NCBI GenBank assembly: GCA_943333505.2
Contig: CALQTN020000001.1
Span: 62,001-126,000 of the forward strand
Length of the DNA stretch: 64,000 nucleotides
Source of the DNA: Asaia bogorensis
Lineage (GTDB): Bacteria > Pseudomonadota > Alphaproteobacteria > Acetobacterales > Acetobacteraceae
Direction: 5' to 3'
The number at the start of each line of letters is the position of its first letter. The first letter of the stretch is position 1. The notes under the pieces are model-generated. The model saw only the letters and a list, made by a program, of their open reading frames with translations. It had not been told where the DNA came from and did not search any database. This document shows positions 40,272 through 49,705 of this stretch, piece by piece. The translations under genes and the position numbers were made by a program.

Positions 40272-41356
40272 CGGATTTTCAACGTGGCCAGGCCAAGCAG
40301 CGCCAGGATCACCGAGATGATCCAGAACCGGATCACGATGGTGGGCTCGGACCAGCCCTTTTTCTCGAAATGATGGTGCAGCGGCGCCATCAGGAACACC
40401 CGGCGGCCGGTGCGCTTGTACCAGAACACCTGGATCAGCGACGAGGCGAGTTCGACCACGAACAGCCCGCCAACAATGCCAAGCACGATTTCATGCTTGA
40501 CCGCCACCGCCACCGCCCCCAGCGCGCCGCCCAACGCCAGCGCGCCGGTATCGCCCATGAACACTTTCGCCGGCGGCGCGTTGAACCACAGGAACCCGAG
40601 ACCGGCGCCGATCAGCGCCGAGCAGAACACGCACAACTCACCCGCGCCGGCGATGAAATTGAGCTGCAGATAATCCGCGAAAACCCGGTTGCCAACCAGA
40701 TACGCAATCAGCATGAACACCCCCGCGGCGATGATCGTCGGCACGATCGCCAGACCGTCGAGGCCGTCGGTCAGGTTCACCGCGTTGGAAAACCCCATCA
40801 TCACAACCATGCCGAAAATTGGAAAGAAAATCCCAAGCGGGATCAGCACTTCCTTGAAAATCGGGATGGTCACCCCGGTGCCGAGCGGGGTGGCGGTCAG
40901 GCTCGAAATCCACCACGACGCCAGCAGGCCAAGCCCGATCTGCACGATCAATTTGCCGCGCGCCGACAGGCCCTTGTAGTTGGCCTTGGACAATTTGATG
41001 TAGTCATCGACGAAACCCAATACGCCGTAGCCCAGCGTCAGCAGCATCACCGCCCAGACATACTGGTTGCGCAAATCCGCCCACAGCAAGGTCGAGATGA
41101 ACAAGGTGGCCAGGATCAGCACGCCCCCCATGGTGGGCGTACCCTGTTTTTCCAGCACATGCCGCTCGGGGCCGTCGGGGCGGATCGGCTGGCCGGCGCC
41201 CTGCACCGATTTCAGCCAGCGGATCAGGCGCGGGCCGAACATCAGCGACAGGATGAGCGCGGTCAGGCACGCAGCACCTGAGCGGAAGGTAAGATAGCGG
41301 AACAAATTGAACAGGATGAACTGGTCCGCGATCGGTCGGGTGAGGAGAAACAGCAT
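40268..41356 (-). CDS. mraY: Phospho-N-acetylmuramoyl-pentapeptide transferase MraY
   Basis: An integral membrane transferase (362 residues, about ten helices) that makes lipid I from UDP-MurNAc-pentapeptide and undecaprenyl phosphate. Diagnostic motifs: GTPTMGGVLI, LGFVDDYIKL with the catalytic Asp pair, NAVNLTDGLDGLA, MGDTGALALGGALGA and APLHHHFEKKGW. Shares a TAATG junction with murF. Confidence 0.97.
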   Translation of the reverse strand: MLFLLTRPIADQFILFNLFRYLTFRSGAACLTALILSLMFGPRLIRWLKSVQGAGQPIRPDGPERHVLEKQGTPTMGGVLILATLFISTLLWADLRNQYVWAVMLLTLGYGVLGFVDDYIKLSKANYKGLSARGKLIVQIGLGLLASWWISSLTATPLGTGVTIPIFKEVLIPLGIFFPIFGMVVMMGFSNAVNLTDGLDGLAIVPTIIAAGVFMLIAYLVGNRVFADYLQLNFIAGAGELCVFCSALIGAGLGFLWFNAPPAKVFMGDTGALALGGALGAVAVAVKHEIVLGIVGGLFVVELASSLIQVFWYKRTGRRVFLMAPLHHHFEKKGWSEPTIVIRFWIISVILALLGLATLKIR

Positions 41357-42726
41357 TAATAAACCTTCACCTGTTCGATCGCATCGACGATCAACTTCAT
41401 TTTGCTGCCGAGGCTGCCCTTGACCAGAACCGCGTCGCCGGCGCGCAAGATAGCCGCGACCATCGGCGCAATCTCAGCGGAACTGGCGGCATATCCGCCC
41501 TGGCTTTCTATCGGGATGGACTGGAAAAGCGGTTGCATCAGCGCACCGCAGGCAAACACGAGATCAGCATTGCCGAGCACGGCATCACGCAGGCCAAGAT
41601 GCTCGGCGGGGCCAGCGCCGCCCAGTTCGAGCATATCGCCGAGGACCACCACCCGTCGCTGGGCAGGTTGCAGGCCCAGCACGGCAAGGGCCGCCCGCAT
41701 CGACGGGGCGGAAGCGTTGTAGCTTTCATCGAGCAGCATTGCGGCGCCATCCAGCACTGGCCGACGCAGGCCACGCCCGGCAACCGGTGCAAAACCGTCG
41801 AGACCCGCGACGGCACGCGCCAGATCGGCTCCCAGCGCCAGCACCGCCGCGAGGGTCGCCACCGCATTCATCGCCATGTGGCGACCAGGGGCGGCGAGGC
41901 GCAGTTGGACGGAATGACCCGCGATTGACGCGTTGACCGCGCAGCCCTCGGCGTCGCTGTCGGCGGCCAGCAGACGGGCGTCGCAATCGGGCATTTCGCC
42001 GAACAGCACATGCCGGCGGCTGCCTGCCCTGGCCAACAGGCGCGCCAGCATCGGCGATGCAGCCGGCAACACCGCCACGCCATCTACCGGCAACGCCTGC
42101 AACAGCGCTGCTTTTTCGTCAGCGATAGCCTCGATGCTGCCGAGATAGCCAATATGGACTTTCTCGACATTGGTGATCACCGCGACATCGGGCCGGGCAA
42201 GATCGGCCAATGGCCGGATTTCACCTTCATGGTTCATGCCGATTTCAACCACGCAATAAGCCGCATCGCGCGGCAATCGGGCGAGCGTCAGCGGCACGCC
42301 CCAATGGTTGTTATGTGACGCCTCCGCCCCCCAGGTCTTGCCGACCGCAGATAGCCCCCGGCGCAGCATGTTCTTGGTGGTGGTCTTGCCGACGCTACCG
42401 GTGACCGCGACCACGCGGCCTTGAAACCGCGCACGGGCAAAGCGCGCCAAAGCGACCAGTCCGGCCATGGTATCGGCAACCTGCAACAACGGCGCGTCGT
42501 CGGGCACGCCGTCCGGAAGGCGATGCACCATCACCCCGGCGGCACCTTTGGCGAGCGCCACGCCAGCATGGTCATGGCCATCGCCGTTGTCGCCGACCAG
42601 CGCCACGAACAGATCGCCCGGCTTGAGGGTGCGGGTATCGATCGAAATTCCACTGACGTGGAACGGTCGCCGCAGCAGGCCGCCGGTCGCCAAAGTCAGT
42701 TCGGCGGGGGCATAGAGCTTGCTCAT
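41356..42726 (-). CDS. murF: UDP-MurNAc-tripeptide--D-Ala-D-Ala ligase MurF
   Basis: A Mur ligase (456 residues) that adds D-Ala-D-Ala to the tripeptide precursor. Motifs: SIDTRTLKPGDLFVAL, GSVGKTTTKNMLRRGL, SHNNHWGVPLTLARLP, EIGMNHEGEIRPLADLARP and LDESYNASAPSMRAAL. Overlaps murE by 4 nt and mraY by 1 nt. Confidence 0.97.
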   Translation of the reverse strand: MSKLYAPAELTLATGGLLRRPFHVSGISIDTRTLKPGDLFVALVGDNGDGHDHAGVALAKGAAGVMVHRLPDGVPDDAPLLQVADTMAGLVALARFARARFQGRVVAVTGSVGKTTTKNMLRRGLSAVGKTWGAEASHNNHWGVPLTLARLPRDAAYCVVEIGMNHEGEIRPLADLARPDVAVITNVEKVHIGYLGSIEAIADEKAALLQALPVDGVAVLPAASPMLARLLARAGSRRHVLFGEMPDCDARLLAADSDAEGCAVNASIAGHSVQLRLAAPGRHMAMNAVATLAAVLALGADLARAVAGLDGFAPVAGRGLRRPVLDGAAMLLDESYNASAPSMRAALAVLGLQPAQRRVVVLGDMLELGGAGPAEHLGLRDAVLGNADLVFACGALMQPLFQSIPIESQGGYAASSAEIAPMVAAILRAGDAVLVKGSLGSKMKLIVDAIEQVKVY

Positions 42727-44162
42727 CCTGCGCCGACCAGGCGCCGCACGGTGGCGACATCATCGAATGGCAGGATGTCGGATCCGATCGCCTGGCCTTG
42801 TTCGTGCCCCTTGCCTGCCACAACCAGCACATCGCCGGGGCCAAGATTGCCGAGACCCGCCGCAATCGCTGCCCCGCGGTCGCCAATATCGCGCGCATCG
42901 GGCGCGCCGGCACCCACCGCGGCACGAATGGCAGAAGCGGCTTCGCTGCGGGGATTGTCGTCGGTAATGATTGCCCAATCGGCACCAGCCGCCGCCGCTG
43001 CGCCCATCAAAGGGCGCTTGCCCGGATCGCGGTCACCACCGGCGCCGAACACCACGCCGAGCGCCCCGCCCGTGTGCGGGCGGAGCGCTGCAAACAGGCG
43101 CTGCAAGGCGTCCGGCGTGTGGGCGAAATCGACATAAACCACGGCGCCGTTGGCAAGGGTCGCGGCATGCTCAAGCCGACCACGCACACCGGCAAGGCGC
43201 GCGAGCAAACCCACCGCCTCGGCAACCCCGGTTGCCATGGCAAGGCCCGCCGCCAACACCGCGTTATCGGCCTGGAAGCGACCAACCAGCGGCAACACCA
43301 CATCGAGCGGCCGACCATTGACCCGCATTTCCAGCAACTGGCCGTCCGGGCGCGGGATCGCCCGCACCAAAGCAAGATCGTCGTTCGGGCCGCCGACTTT
43401 GCTGAGCAGCAGGCCGCGGTGTCGGGCGATGTCCTGCAGCGCCACCAGGGTTTCGAGGTCCAACGTCGCGCTGGCCAACACCGGCGTGCCGGGGTCGATC
43501 AGCGTATCGAACAGGCGCAGCTTGGCGCGACGGTAATCGGCTAGGGTGCCGTGGTAATCAAGGTGATCGCGGGTCAGGTTGGTAAACGCGGCAGCAGTGA
43601 AATGCAGCCCGTCGAGGCGGAACTGGTCGAGGCCGTGCGATGAAGCTTCGAGCGCCACATTGGTCACCCCATCGCACGCCAAGGCCGCCATGGTGGTGGC
43701 GAGGGTCACCGGATCGGGGGTGGTGAGGCCGGAGCCCCCGTCATGCCCGGGTGCGATGACGCCGAGCGTGCCGAGGCTGGCGGCGCGGCGGCCGGCATGC
43801 TGCCAAAGCTGGCGGGTAAACTCGGCGGTACTGGTCTTGCCGTTGGTGCCAGTGATCGCCACGATGGTTTCGGGCAGTTTGCCAGCGAGGCTGGCGGCGA
43901 TCCGGGCAAGTGCGCGGCGCGGTTCGGGATCGATCAGCAGCGGACGCGGTGGCACACCATCGGGCCAGATCGTGCCGGGGGCCGCGAGCACGGCCGCCGC
44001 ACCTTTGCTGACAGCGTCGGCAATGAAGCGTCGTCCGTCGACATGCACGCCCGCGACGGCCACGAACAACATGCCCGGTGTCACCAGACGGCTGTCGGCG
44101 GTCACACCCGTGTAGTCACCAGCGCGCGTGGCCAGATTTTCAGGGCCGCACAAGATTGTCAC
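42723..44162 (-). CDS. murE: UDP-MurNAc-L-Ala-D-Glu--meso-DAP ligase MurE
   Basis: A Mur ligase (479 residues). ADSRLVTPGMLFVAV, GTNGKTSTAEFTRQ, FTNLTRDHLDYHG and VYVDFAHTPDALQRL are typical. The specificity region reads TDDNPRSE, which contains the DNPR motif associated with meso-diaminopimelate selection, so DAP is the predicted third residue. The start is GTG at 44162, overlapping ftsI by 23 nt. Confidence 0.96.
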   Translation of the reverse strand: MTILCGPENLATRAGDYTGVTADSRLVTPGMLFVAVAGVHVDGRRFIADAVSKGAAAVLAAPGTIWPDGVPPRPLLIDPEPRRALARIAASLAGKLPETIVAITGTNGKTSTAEFTRQLWQHAGRRAASLGTLGVIAPGHDGGSGLTTPDPVTLATTMAALACDGVTNVALEASSHGLDQFRLDGLHFTAAAFTNLTRDHLDYHGTLADYRRAKLRLFDTLIDPGTPVLASATLDLETLVALQDIARHRGLLLSKVGGPNDDLALVRAIPRPDGQLLEMRVNGRPLDVVLPLVGRFQADNAVLAAGLAMATGVAEAVGLLARLAGVRGRLEHAATLANGAVVYVDFAHTPDALQRLFAALRPHTGGALGVVFGAGGDRDPGKRPLMGAAAAAGADWAIITDDNPRSEAASAIRAAVGAGAPDARDIGDRGAAIAAGLGNLGPGDVLVVAGKGHEQGQAIGSDILPFDDVATVRRLVGAG

Positions 44163-46131
44163 CCGGGGCCGACATCACTGCCTTCACCTCCCGCCGCAGC
44201 GGTGGCGCGGTCAAACGCGGACCAGGTTTGACGGGCGGTTGCACCGTCGGCTTAGGCGCACTCGCTGCGACAGCGGCCGCATAGCCATGGGTTGGCTGCA
44301 ACGGGATCGCGAGTGCCGCCTTGATGGCGGCTTCGTTCTCGAGATCGGGCAGCATCCCCAACATCGGCGCCACCCGGGAGATCACCCGCCCGACAGCCGG
44401 CGCGATCACCCAGCCGGCCGTGGCGTAGCCGAAGGTTTTGGCATTGGCATGCGCCTCATCCAGCATCATGTAGACCGCATAGCGTGGGGCATTCATCGGG
44501 AAGACCGAGGTAAATGCCTGGATATTGACATGCTTCTTGTAGCCGCCCGGTCCGGCCTTTTCCGCCGTCCCGGTCTTGCCGCCGACGTAATAGCCGGGCA
44601 CCTCGGCGGGTTTGCCGAACCCGTCGCTCACCACCAGGCGCATCAGCTTGCGCATGATGTCGGACACTTCCGGCCGCATCACCTGTTCGCCAGGCGGGAT
44701 CGGCGCGTCCGGGCTGAGGGCGAGCAAGGTTGGCCTGACCAGCACCCCGTGATTGGCGATCGCGGAGGTGCCGCGAACCACATGCAAGGGGGTGACCGAA
44801 ATACCGTGACCGAAGGCGATCGTGAGGGTCGAAATCTCCTTCCAGTTCGCCGCCGGCGGCGCCATCGGGCGGCGCACTTCGGGGAGTTCGAGCGGAATGC
44901 GGCTCAGCATACCGAGCTTCATGTGCCAGGCGCGCTGGCGCTCGGCGCCGACGGTCTGGGCGATCTTGGCCGCACCAATATTCGACGAATAGGCGATGAC
45001 CTCGGGGAAATACAGCGGGCGGCGCTTGCCCTCGAAATCATTGATGGTGAAGCGGCCGATATGGATCGGGCCGGAGGCATCGAACACGTTCCAGAGATGG
45101 GCAGAGCCGGCATCGAGCGCCATGGCGGCGGTTTGCAGCTTGAAGGTGCTGCCCGGCTCGTACAGCCCGAAGCTTGCGCGATTAAAACGCTGCTCAGACG
45201 TCGCCCGGCCAAAGTCGTTGTTGTTGAAATCGGGCAGGTTCACCATGGCGAGGATTTCGCCGGTGCGCACATCCATCATGATGCCGCAACCGCCCAGCGC
45301 TGTGAAATCGGTGACCGCCTTCAGCAATTCGTCGCGCATCACCGCCTGGACGCGGACATCGATCGACAGCTTTAACGGTTCCGCGCTGGCGAGCAGCTGG
45401 TCGTTGAAATACTTCTCGATCCCGGCGACGCCCTTGCCATCGATATCGACACCGCCGAGCACCTGCGCGGCGACCGTGCCGAGCGGATAGCGACGCTGTT
45501 CGGTGCGCTGGAAGTCAACGCCCGGAATGCCCAGCGTGTTGATCGCCAGCATGTCGCGCGGGGTGATGCGGCGGGCAAGATAGACGAAGCGTTTGTCGGT
45601 CTTGGTCAGCTGCCGTTTGGTTTCAGCGGCATCGAGGCGCGGCAACACGGTGCGCAGCTTCGCCACCACCTGGTCGATGTCGTAGACAACCTTGGGGTCG
45701 GCAATCAGATCGGCCAGCGGCAGCGAAATCGCCAGTGGCTCGCCCCGTCGGTCGGTGATGGTGGCGCGCTGCGCCTTCATACCGAAATCCTGCGGACTGA
45801 TCGGCGGCGCGGCGTTGATAGTCCCACCGATCAGGGTTGGCGGCAGCGGTTCGGGGTGGCGGATGGTCGCCACCGGCTTGGGCATAACCGGCATGACGAT
45901 CGTGGCAAGGGCGAGTTTGACCACAAGCGCCACGAAGAACACCGTGAAGCCGCCAGCGAGCAGGACAATCCGGCCGCGCGAGGTTTCCAGCCCCTCGGCG
46001 CCACGCCGGCCAGGCGCGGTGGCGCGGGTGTTTTCCCGCCGGAAGACGCCGGCGCCCGCAGGGGCACCAAAGCGATGGGCAATACTGGACGGCTTTGGCG
46101 CTTCCGCCTTGCCGCGATCAGGCTCGCTCAT
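44140..46131 (-). CDS. ftsI: Septal transpeptidase FtsI (PBP3)
   Basis: Class B penicillin-binding protein (663 residues) that crosslinks septal peptidoglycan with FtsW. A cytoplasmic tail of about 50 residues precedes a membrane helix (near 54-77). The dimerisation domain and transpeptidase domain follow, with the three active-site motifs STFK, SSN (YSSNIGA) and KTGT (GGKTGTAEK). About 100 residues beyond KTG end in a Pro-rich basic tail. Overlaps ftsL by 4 nt. Confidence 0.96.
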   Translation of the reverse strand: MSEPDRGKAEAPKPSSIAHRFGAPAGAGVFRRENTRATAPGRRGAEGLETSRGRIVLLAGGFTVFFVALVVKLALATIVMPVMPKPVATIRHPEPLPPTLIGGTINAAPPISPQDFGMKAQRATITDRRGEPLAISLPLADLIADPKVVYDIDQVVAKLRTVLPRLDAAETKRQLTKTDKRFVYLARRITPRDMLAINTLGIPGVDFQRTEQRRYPLGTVAAQVLGGVDIDGKGVAGIEKYFNDQLLASAEPLKLSIDVRVQAVMRDELLKAVTDFTALGGCGIMMDVRTGEILAMVNLPDFNNNDFGRATSEQRFNRASFGLYEPGSTFKLQTAAMALDAGSAHLWNVFDASGPIHIGRFTINDFEGKRRPLYFPEVIAYSSNIGAAKIAQTVGAERQRAWHMKLGMLSRIPLELPEVRRPMAPPAANWKEISTLTIAFGHGISVTPLHVVRGTSAIANHGVLVRPTLLALSPDAPIPPGEQVMRPEVSDIMRKLMRLVVSDGFGKPAEVPGYYVGGKTGTAEKAGPGGYKKHVNIQAFTSVFPMNAPRYAVYMMLDEAHANAKTFGYATAGWVIAPAVGRVISRVAPMLGMLPDLENEAAIKAALAIPLQPTHGYAAAVAASAPKPTVQPPVKPGPRLTAPPLRREVKAVMSAPGDNLVRP

Positions 46132-46883
46132 CGACCACTCCCGCCATCATTGGGAAAACTCGGCGCCGGGGTTGTCGGCATTGGATTGCTGGTACGCGCC
46201 ATACCAAGAGCGGAGGTGAAGGCGGGTGCAGCCCGCGCATCGGGAACCGGCCGGATAGAACTGGCTTGGTGGATGGCAGACTGGTTTTGTGACGGCTGGG
46301 GTACCGCGGGCGCCACAGATTGCGGCGTGGACGGCCGGCGTGGTGGCGTGGGCTGCGGGACCAGCGCGGTCGTCTGGATCGCGGGCTCAGGGGTCGGCTT
46401 GATAGGCTTGGGCACGGAGATCGGGAGCGGTGTTGCCAGGACCTGGGCAGGTTGTGGGGTCAGCGGTGCGGCGGCCGGTGTCCGTACAGGAGGCACCGCC
46501 GCCAGTTTTGGCGCGGTCGGGGCCGGTTCCACCTGGGTTACGAACAGCCCGACATCGGGCTCGGCGATCGGCTCGGGCACCGGATGCGGGGCGAGGTCAA
46601 CCGGCGGTAAACGCCGTGCAAGTTCGGCCATGGTGCTGAACTGGGTGGGCGCAATCGGCCGCAGGGTCAGGTGCTGATCGGCGAGGCCTTGCAAACGGGT
46701 CGGGTCATTGAGCAGCTGATAATCGGCGCGCAGCATCCCGATGCGCGTCCTGGTATCGTCGGTGGCACGAACGATGGTGGCGATCTTGCGATCCAGCAAC
46801 TGCGATTCGTGCTTGGACTGATACAAATAAAGTCCCGACACCATCGCAAGCACTGCGCAAATCAAGGTGAATGGGCGGATCAT
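46128..46883 (-). CDS. ftsL: Cell division protein FtsL with long Pro-rich tail
   Basis: Assigned as FtsL from position (between rsmH and ftsI) and layout: a short N-terminus, one membrane helix (about 5-22), then a coiled coil with [26 protein letters not shown], which matches FtsL/septum proteins. The protein is 251 residues, roughly twice the usual FtsL length. The extra part (about 95-251) is rich in Pro, Ala, Thr and Gln with no fold I recognise, and would lie in the periplasm. ATGA overlaps occur on both sides. Confidence 0.85.
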   Translation of the reverse strand: MIRPFTLICAVLAMVSGLYLYQSKHESQLLDRKIATIVRATDDTRTRIGMLRADYQLLNDPTRLQGLADQHLTLRPIAPTQFSTMAELARRLPPVDLAPHPVPEPIAEPDVGLFVTQVEPAPTAPKLAAVPPVRTPAAAPLTPQPAQVLATPLPISVPKPIKPTPEPAIQTTALVPQPTPPRRPSTPQSVAPAVPQPSQNQSAIHQASSIRPVPDARAAPAFTSALGMARTSNPMPTTPAPSFPNDGGSGR

Positions 46884-47842
46884 GACACGTTACCTGCAGC
46901 AGGGTCGGACGAAACGCATTCGAGCGCGCGCATCCGGGCACTGCGGGCGCGTGGATTGGCGCTGCATTCATCATCGCTGGGGCGAACGGCGCGCGCGGTG
47001 ACGACCTTGAACCGGCTTGGGGCGGCGGCGACCATGCTGCGCGGATCGTGGCGTGATGGCGACGGGCGGCGACCACCCTGCTCGGTCATGAAATTCTTGA
47101 TGAGCCGGTCTTCGAGGCTGTGGAACGAGACGACAACCAGGCGCCCACCGGGGGCCAGAAGGGTCGTCGCCTGATCCAGTGCCGCGCTGATTTCGCCCAA
47201 CTCGTCATTCACCCGAATGCGCAGCGCCTGGAAGCTGCGGGTCGCGGGATGATGCCCGTTACGATCGGGGGGCAGCACCGAGCGGATGATCTCGGCGAGG
47301 CGCCCCGTCGTCAGGATCGGCGCCTGGGCACGGGCAGTGACGACGGCGCGGGCAATCCGGCGCGACGCCCGTTCCTCACCCAGCGTGTAAAGCGTGTCGG
47401 CGAGTTCGGCTTCGTCGAGGCCGTTGACCAGATCGGCCGCCGTTGGGCCGGTATGGTCCATCCGCATGTCGAGCGGGCCATCATGGCGGAAGGAAAACCC
47501 GCGCGCGGCCTGATCGATCTGGAACGACGACACCCCGAGATCGAGCACGATGCCGTCAAGCTGGCCTACCCCATGGCGTTCCAGCAACCCGACCATATCG
47601 CCGAAGCGACCATGGATCAGGTGCAGCCTGCCGGGGAATTCCGCCGCGAGCGCAGCACCACGGGTAATTGCATCGGGATCGCGGTCGATCGCCCACAGGC
47701 TGCATGCCACGCGCCCGAGAATGCCGCGCGCATAGCCGCCACCGCCAAAAGTGCCGTCAAGATAAACACCACCTTCACGCAGGGCGAGGGCCTCCAGAAT
47801 TTCGGCAAGCAGGACTGGGATATGACCTTGGGCGCTGCTCAT
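46880..47842 (-). CDS. rsmH: 16S rRNA (cytosine1402-N4)-methyltransferase RsmH
   Basis: A SAM-dependent methyltransferase (320 residues, formerly MraW) that methylates C1402 of 16S rRNA. Motifs: [29 protein letters not shown] (SAM loop), [14 protein letters not shown] and [16 protein letters not shown], and the end part [18 protein letters not shown] 47842 ([12 protein letters not shown]) overlaps the mraZ TGA; the 34 residues open upstream are out-of-frame mraZ sequence. Confidence 0.97.
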   Translation of the reverse strand: MSSAQGHIPVLLAEILEALALREGGVYLDGTFGGGGYARGILGRVACSLWAIDRDPDAITRGAALAAEFPGRLHLIHGRFGDMVGLLERHGVGQLDGIVLDLGVSSFQIDQAARGFSFRHDGPLDMRMDHTGPTAADLVNGLDEAELADTLYTLGEERASRRIARAVVTARAQAPILTTGRLAEIIRSVLPPDRNGHHPATRSFQALRIRVNDELGEISAALDQATTLLAPGGRLVVVSFHSLEDRLIKNFMTEQGGRRPSPSRHDPRSMVAAAPSRFKVVTARAVRPSDDECSANPRARSARMRALECVSSDPAAGNVS

Positions 47843-48321
47843 GCGCCGTGCCAATGCGGATTGCGCAGCTTGCGGCTGGTTGCCATTTCGGCCGCCCGGG
47901 CCCGGGCGAGCGCGAGTTTTTCGGCGGCGCCAGTTGTTGACCAAATCTCGAAATGATCACCCGAACTCAGGAATGTAACCGAGGTTTCCTTTTCCAGCCC
48001 GGCGAAAACGGCCAGCTTGAACGGAAGCACTATGCGACCTTCGCCATCAATATCGGCCCGCATCGCATCCGAGCTCATCAACTGGCGGATCGCGTCCGCG
48101 TCCTCCTTCATCTGGTAGAGTGAAGTTTCCTCGCGCACGTATTGGGCGAAGGCATCGGGCGACCAGCATTCGATGCAGCGCGCGGAATGCGACGGATAGA
48201 GCACGACCGACAAGGTTTCCCCCGTCGCGGCCTCACGCAGCGCAGTGCGGTAGGCAGCCGGGACCGCGACACGGCTCTTAGTGTCCTTTCGTCCCTCGAA
48301 GCTGCCAAAAAACTCGCCCAT
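47839..48321 (-). CDS. mraZ: Transcriptional regulator MraZ
   Basis: MraZ (160 residues) is a DNA-binding protein that in other bacteria controls its own operon by binding repeats upstream of mraZ. Two SpoVT/AbrB-like halves are seen, each with the DxxxR signature (DTKSRVAVP and DGEGRIVLP). It is the first gene of the division cluster. One GTGGGG lies upstream, but no regular set of MraZ boxes was seen. Confidence 0.96.
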   Translation of the reverse strand: MGEFFGSFEGRKDTKSRVAVPAAYRTALREAATGETLSVVLYPSHSARCIECWSPDAFAQYVREETSLYQMKEDADAIRQLMSSDAMRADIDGEGRIVLPFKLAVFAGLEKETSVTFLSSGDHFEIWSTTGAAEKLALARARAAEMATSRKLRNPHWHGA

Positions 48322-48511
48322 AGCCGTACGCTACGCCTCCACCGACGGGCGAATTTAGCGTATTTTCCGGGGGAGTCCATGGGAATTTGCCCCACTTTGC
48401 CGTTATTTCCCGCCACCGAAGGACACGGTGCTCCAACTCCTGGGGAAAGCCAAGCGGAGTCAGCCGCTTAGCCCGGGAGGGGACTAGCGGGCTTATCCAA
48501 AAAAAATTAAC
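48322..48511 (-). promoter_or_regulatory. rnpB-mraZ spacer, presumed mra promoter region
   Basis: A T8 run (48499-48506, read on minus) follows the 3' end of rnpB and may help end that RNA. After it come AGCCCG/CGGGCT and AAGCGG/CCGCTT stem-loops. Nearer mraZ, ATGGAC with 17-bp spacing to TAAATT is a weak promoter candidate. This is the only non-coding gap upstream of a 15-gene overlapping chain, so the main promoter should lie here. Confidence 0.4.
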
Positions 48512-48917
48512 GAATTGCCAGACGGCCTGTAAGCCGGGTTCTGTCCGCTCTTGCTTACGCAAAAACGAGACGACCATTCCTCTGCGACGCGCATCACTGC
48601 GCGCCTGACGCGACCAACCCGGGTGACGGAGCGGAAACGCCCCTGCGTCAACGCGTTAGCGCCTCGCCGGCCACCCCTATTCGGTCTTGCTCCCGGTGGG
48701 GTTTACCCTGCCGCCCCTGTTGCCAGGGGCGCGGTGCGCTCTTACCGCACCGTTTCACCCTTGCCTGCGGGGCCTAAACCACGCCGGCGGTTTATTTTCT
48801 GTGGCACTTTCCCTGAGGTCACCCTCGCCGGCCGTTAGCCGGCACCGTATTCCCGTGGAGCCCGGACTTTCCTCCAGCGGAGTTGCCCCCGCCAGCGGTC
48901 GTCCGGCCGTCTGGCTC
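48512..48917 (-). ncRNA. rnpB: RNase P RNA, class A
   Basis: The RNA of RNase P, which cuts tRNA 5' leaders. The 5' and 3' ends pair as helix P1 (48905-48915 with 48517-48527, 11 bp). The universal segments are present on the minus strand: GAGGAAAGTCCGGGCTCC, ACAGAAAATAAACC, GGGTAAACCCC with the GCAAG-type core, and the 3' CCGGCTTACAGGCCG. Length (about 405 nt) and layout fit the alphaproteobacterial type. It lies between amiD and mraZ on the same strand. Confidence 0.95.
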
Positions 48918-48921
48918 GCAG

Positions 48922-48950
48922 TGCATGCGCCCGGGCGGGTAGCCCGTCAA
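48922..48950 (-). promoter_or_regulatory. Candidate rnpB promoter
   Basis: TTGACG (48945-48950) and CATGCA (48922-48927) with 17-bp spacing, ending about 6 nt before the first base of the P1 helix. The -35 is good and the -10 poor. It lies just past the amiD stop. Confidence 0.4.
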
Positions 48951-48970
48951 CCTGTGCCGCGCCCACCCCG

Positions 48971-49705
48971 TCAACCGGCACCGCACAGCCTGGCGACCGC
49001 GACCAGTCGCGCGATGGTGCCGGAATCGGCTTGCCCGTTCACGGTTTCCGGCCGCCAATGGCGCTGAAAGGCGCGTAAAACCTGGGACAGCGCCGGATCG
49101 AGCGCACCTTCCGGGGCGATCCGATATCCGATCACCGCGAGGGTGGCCCGCACATCGCGCACCACGCGGGCATCGCGCACGATGCCGGTAATGCCAAGAT
49201 CGGGGGTTCCCTCCGGCCACAGGCCAACCCCCGCCTCGGCGAGGCCGCGCCAATCGAATTTCTCACCCGGATCGTCCTTGCGATCGGGCGAAATATCGCT
49301 ATGGCCAACAATATCGCGCGCCGCGATCGTATGGCGCGACAGGATATCGAGGCAGAGATCGCATACCACCGCCATTTGCAGGACCGGGAAATTCGGGTAG
49401 CCATGCGAATGGCCGGGATTGGCGATTTCAATGCCGATCGAGCGATCATTGAGGTGGGTGTGGCCGCGCCAGAACGATGGTCCGGCGTGCCAGGCGCGGC
49501 GGATTTCCGGCACCAGACGCCAGACTACCCCATCCAGATCGACCATATAGTGGCTCGACACCTTGGCTGCAGGGTCCCGCAGCCGGGTGAGCGCATCGGC
49601 GGCACTGGTCATACCGGTATAGTGGATTACCAGCGTGTCGATCGGGGTACCGTCCGGACGCGCATCGTGATTGGGGCTTGCCGCGTCCCGCAAGTCGAAG
49701 TTCAC
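48971..49705 (-). CDS. N-acetylmuramoyl-L-alanine amidase (AmiD type)
   Basis: A zinc amidase (244 residues) of the Amidase_2 family that splits the MurNAc-L-Ala bond in peptidoglycan turnover. Motifs: TLVIHYTGM, SSHYMVDLDGVVWRLV, RAWHAGPSFW, SIGIEIANPGH and VGHSDISPDRKDDPG with the zinc His residues. A small C-terminal peptidoglycan-binding-like helix domain follows. No obvious signal peptide is present, so it may be cytoplasmic, like recycling amidases of the AmpD class, or exported another way. Overlaps the DjlA-like gene by 4 nt. Confidence 0.9.
   Translation of the reverse strand: MNFDLRDAASPNHDARPDGTPIDTLVIHYTGMTSAADALTRLRDPAAKVSSHYMVDLDGVVWRLVPEIRRAWHAGPSFWRGHTHLNDRSIGIEIANPGHSHGYPNFPVLQMAVVCDLCLDILSRHTIAARDIVGHSDISPDRKDDPGEKFDWRGLAEAGVGLWPEGTPDLGITGIVRDARVVRDVRATLAVIGYRIAPEGALDPALSQVLRAFQRHWRPETVNGQADSGTIARLVAVARLCGAG

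Noticed and set aside
48322-48420. MraZ-binding box array upstream of mraZ
   Set aside because: Only one GTGGGG is present and the regular spacing known from other MraZ operators is missing.
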